From assembly GCF_014207985.1 (NCBI RefSeq), contig NZ_JACHMI010000001.1, forward strand, positions 10,771,001 through 10,835,000: a DNA stretch of 64,000 nucleotides, read 5' to 3'. Shown here in pieces: positions 61,932 through 64,000 of this stretch. The DNA comes from Nonomuraea rubra (GTDB lineage Bacteria > Actinomycetota > Actinomycetes > Streptosporangiales > Streptosporangiaceae). Position numbers and translations under genes: made by a program. The notes under the pieces are model-generated. The model worked only from the letters and a program-made list of their open reading frames with translations. It did not search any database and was not told where the DNA came from. Position 1 is the stretch's first letter. Each line of letters opens with the position of its first letter.

Positions 61932-63103
61932 CGGGGCTCGCCCCTGCGCAGGCGGCGCTCCCGCTCACGGGCCTTGATGGACTGGATAGCGTTCTGCACC
62001 GTGGCCAGCGACAGCGCCCCCGCGTACGCCCTGCGCCTGCCGAGCACCGGCAGGAAGTCGGTGTCGGCGTTGAGCAGCGTCTCCAGGGCGTCCTGGAGGG
62101 TCATGCGGTGGCCGATCGAGCCGGTGATGGGGTCGCCGGCCGTGCCGACCGGGCCGTGGATCCCTTCCAGGTCGCTCTGGGCGACCCACCTGAGCGGGCG
62201 GCGCATGCCGTCGAGGACCAGCGCGTAGCCGCGGCCGTCGAGCTCGACCTCGCGTACCAGGTCGCGCGCGTCCATGTCCTCCGTCGCGTACGGCACCTGG
62301 TCCAGCTCGATGTCGCCCACCTGGGTCAGGCGCAGCAGCCGCATCGAGGAGCCGGCGCCGAGGAACTGCTCGACGTACTCGCTGGCCGGGTTCGTCAGGA
62401 TCTCGGCCGGTCTGGCGTACTGCACGACGTGGCCGGGGCGCTGCATGATCGCGATGTGGTCGCCTATCTTGAGTGCTTCGTCCACGTCGTGGGTGACGAA
62501 CACGATCGTCTTGGCCAGCTCCTCCTGCAGGCGCAGCAGCTCGTCCTGGATGCGCTCGCGGCTGATGGGGTCGAGCGCGCCGAACGGCTCGTCCATCAGC
62601 AGCACGGGCGGGTCGGCGGCCAGCGCCCTGGCCACGCCGACGCGCTGCTGCTGGCCGCCGGAGAGCCGGCGCGGGTAGCTGTCGCGGAACCGCCCCGGCT
62701 CCAGGCCCACCAGCGTGAGCAGCTCGTCCACCCGCTCGGCGATGCGCCTGCGGTCCCAGCCGAGCATCTTCGGCACCTGGGCGATGTTGGCGGCCACCGT
62801 CATGTGCGGGAACAGGCCGGCCTGCTGGATCACGTACCCGATGTGCCTGCGCAGGCGGTCGGGGTCGATGTCGCGGGAGCTCTGGCCGCCGATGACGATG
62901 TCGCCCGAGGTCGGCTCGATCAGGCGGTTGATCATGCGCATGGTGGTCGTCTTGCCGCAGCCCGACGGGCCGAGCAGGACCACGATCTCGCCTGCCGGGA
63001 TGTTCAGGTCCAGCTCCTGTACGGCCGGCTCGCCGCCGCCGGGGAACGCCTTGGTGACCTTCCGCAGCTCGATCGGCACGCCGCCGGTGGCCTGGTCAGC
63101 CAC
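61928..63103 (-). CDS. Osmoprotectant ABC transporter ATP-binding protein with CBS domains (OpuCA type)
   Basis: 391 residues. ATPase core: Walker A GPSGCGKTT (about 43-51), signature LSGGQQQRVGVARAL, Walker B VLLMDEPFGALDP, H-loop VTHDVDEAL. The C-terminal third (residues about 255-391) contains CBS-like repeats, including ITGSIGHRMTLQDALETLLNADTDFLPVL, which in OpuA/OpuC sense ionic strength or nucleotides and gate transport. An Arg-rich end (ARERERRLRRGE) could contact lipid head groups. Overlaps both neighbouring permease genes by 4-8 bases. Confidence 0.9.
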   Translation of the reverse strand: MADQATGGVPIELRKVTKAFPGGGEPAVQELDLNIPAGEIVVLLGPSGCGKTTTMRMINRLIEPTSGDIVIGGQSSRDIDPDRLRRHIGYVIQQAGLFPHMTVAANIAQVPKMLGWDRRRIAERVDELLTLVGLEPGRFRDSYPRRLSGGQQQRVGVARALAADPPVLLMDEPFGALDPISRERIQDELLRLQEELAKTIVFVTHDVDEALKIGDHIAIMQRPGHVVQYARPAEILTNPASEYVEQFLGAGSSMRLLRLTQVGDIELDQVPYATEDMDARDLVREVELDGRGYALVLDGMRRPLRWVAQSDLEGIHGPVGTAGDPITGSIGHRMTLQDALETLLNADTDFLPVLGRRRAYAGALSLATVQNAIQSIKARERERRLRRGEPR

Positions 63104-63749
63104 GGACGGCCCCCGTACCCGGCGTGGTGAGGCGGCCCAGCAGGACGAAGCAGCCGTCGAAGAGGAGCGCGAGGATCGCCACGCCGATCGTGCCGGTCAG
63201 GGCGGAGTTGACCGCGTTCGCACCGCCCAGCCTGGCCAGGCCCGAGAAGATCTGCTCGCCGAGGCCGGGGCCGGAGACGTACGCGGCCACGGCGCCGATG
63301 CCCATCGCGAGCTGCGTGGCGACCCGGATGCCGGTCAGGATCACCGGCCAGGCCAGCGGGAGCTCCACCCTGGTGAGCGACCTGCGGCGGCTCATGCCGA
63401 TGCCGCGGGCGGCGTCGACCAGCATCGCGTCCACGCCGCGCAGGCCGACGACGGTGTTGCGGATGATCGGCAGCAGCGCGTACAGCACGATCGCGGTCAC
63501 GCTCGGCGCCACCCCGAGGCCGAGCGGGGGGATCAGCAGGCCGAGCATGGCCAGCGACGGGATCGTGAACACCACTCCGGCGGCCGCCGTGGCGAAGGCC
63601 GAGGGCCTGGGGCGGCGGTAGGTGGCCACGCCGATGAGCACACCGAGGACGGCCGCGACCAGCACGCACTGGGCGACCATGCTGGCGTGCTGCACGGTCT
63701 CGAAGACGATGAGGTCCCATCGATCCTCGATGTAATCCCACAAGTTCAT
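63096..63749 (-). CDS. Osmoprotectant ABC transporter permease (OpuCB/OpuBB type)
   Basis: 217 residues from the ATG at 63749 (GGGG immediately upstream; a TTG two codons later would have better spacing). About five helices; conserved segment LLPIIRNTVVGLRGVDAMLVDAARGIGMSRRRSLTRVELPLAWPVILTGIR with the ATPase contact loop, and AYVSGPGLGEQIFSGLARLG. First gene of the four-gene osmoprotectant operon. A TTGACA hexamer lies upstream on the minus strand (about 63,765-63,770) but is too close to the start for a standard promoter. Confidence 0.88.
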   Translation of the reverse strand: MNLWDYIEDRWDLIVFETVQHASMVAQCVLVAAVLGVLIGVATYRRPRPSAFATAAAGVVFTIPSLAMLGLLIPPLGLGVAPSVTAIVLYALLPIIRNTVVGLRGVDAMLVDAARGIGMSRRRSLTRVELPLAWPVILTGIRVATQLAMGIGAVAAYVSGPGLGEQIFSGLARLGGANAVNSALTGTIGVAILALLFDGCFVLLGRLTTPGTGAVRG

Positions 63750-64000
63750 CCCCGAGAACTTAACCGTGATTGTCAACCTCAAACGCCCCACGGGTCACCC
63801 GAGTAAGGGTGTGCGTCGCCAGGCGACCGGACGGCGCTGGAACGGGAGGTCGGTCCGCGGCGACGCGCTCGCGCGGACACGCTTACAAATGCGAGCACAG
63901 CGAACATGCAATTAAATGAGGACGCCGTTCAGTAGCCGGTCATGTTTATCGCGTAGCCCGCCCATCATGGAAACACCCATCTCGATTTCGCACCGAGAAA
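63750..64000. other. Upstream region of the osmoprotectant operon, window edge
   Basis: 250 bases with no gene. AT-rich patches occur near 63,880-63,960 (GCAATTAAATGAG and others), which may belong to promoters of this operon or of a gene beyond the window. No clear operator or RNA element is visible. Confidence 0.4.

Noticed and set aside
61159..61968. Long N-terminal extension of the osmoprotectant lipoprotein frame
   Set aside because: It lies antiphase within the permease gene. The lipobox signal peptide only makes sense from the GTG at 61158.

Overview
The window is chromosomal DNA of a high-GC Gram-positive bacterium, most likely a filamentous actinomycete. GTG and TTG starts are common, genes are tightly coupled through ATGA, GTGA and TTGA stop/start overlaps, and nearly every real gene throws long antisense shadow ORFs. 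DUF6745, DUF6879 and DUF6891 proteins, many sugar ABC importers and a GDSL esterase with a cellulose-binding domain suggest a soil saprophyte of the Streptosporangiaceae (for example Nonomuraea). That placement is an inference, not a measurement.

Layout. 0-4.7 kb: a small gene behind a perfect palindrome, a coupled DUF6745 pair, a DUF4434 protein and an SDR. 4.7-10.8 kb: a six-gene importer of the glycerol type (two ATPases, two permeases, a DUF2160 membrane protein, a lipoprotein). Its two ATPases are degenerate in complementary ways. 10.8-22.5 kb: a LacI-centred sugar regulon. A leftward operon encodes an ABC importer, a Gfo/Idh/MocA oxidoreductase and a dienelactone-hydrolase-like enzyme. 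A rightward operon encodes an epimerase/dehydrogenase, a 5-dehydro-4-deoxyglucarate dehydratase-like enzyme, an enolase-superfamily enzyme and a fused Gfo/Idh/MocA-DUF6807 protein. Four near-identical 13-bp operator-like sites lie around the regulator. Together this looks like uptake and oxidation of a uronic or aldaric acid derivative. 22.5-33 kb: a deleted ABC exporter pseudogene, a GH42 beta-galactosidase, a TetR regulator with a perfect 30-bp operator, and a peptide/nickel-type importer with a fused permease-ATPase, ending in an acyl-CoA dehydrogenase.

33-46 kb: XRE/cupin regulator with a flavin oxidoreductase and MFS pump; a bifunctional penicillin-binding protein with a probable N-terminal frameshift; an APH-type kinase; then one leftward cluster of acidic secreted protein, histidine kinase, response regulator, DUF4956 protein, VTC-type polyphosphate polymerase and DUF6891 protein. 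The DUF4956-polymerase pair is preceded by PHO-box-like 11-bp direct repeats, which suggests phosphate control. A 48-bp near-continuous palindrome sits upstream of the cluster.

46.2-52.7 kb is a decayed island ending at tRNA-Arg(CCG). It holds fragments of tyrosine and serine recombinases, an IS5-type transposase, a TetR regulator, an ABC ATPase and a STAND-type protein. A GbsR/MarR regulator with an FAD monooxygenase, and two small secreted proteins, are still intact. 52.8-64 kb returns to chromosomal genes: a stand-alone receiver, AIM24, an ArsR-YbaK pair probably made from a leaderless transcript, a GDSL-CBM2 esterase, a universal stress protein, thiC under a TPP riboswitch, an SDR, and a complete four-gene osmoprotectant (OpuC/ProU-type) importer.

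A recurring oddity is the local duplication of gene 3' ends, stop codon included, seen at three unrelated loci (DUF4434, GH42/TetR, AIM24).
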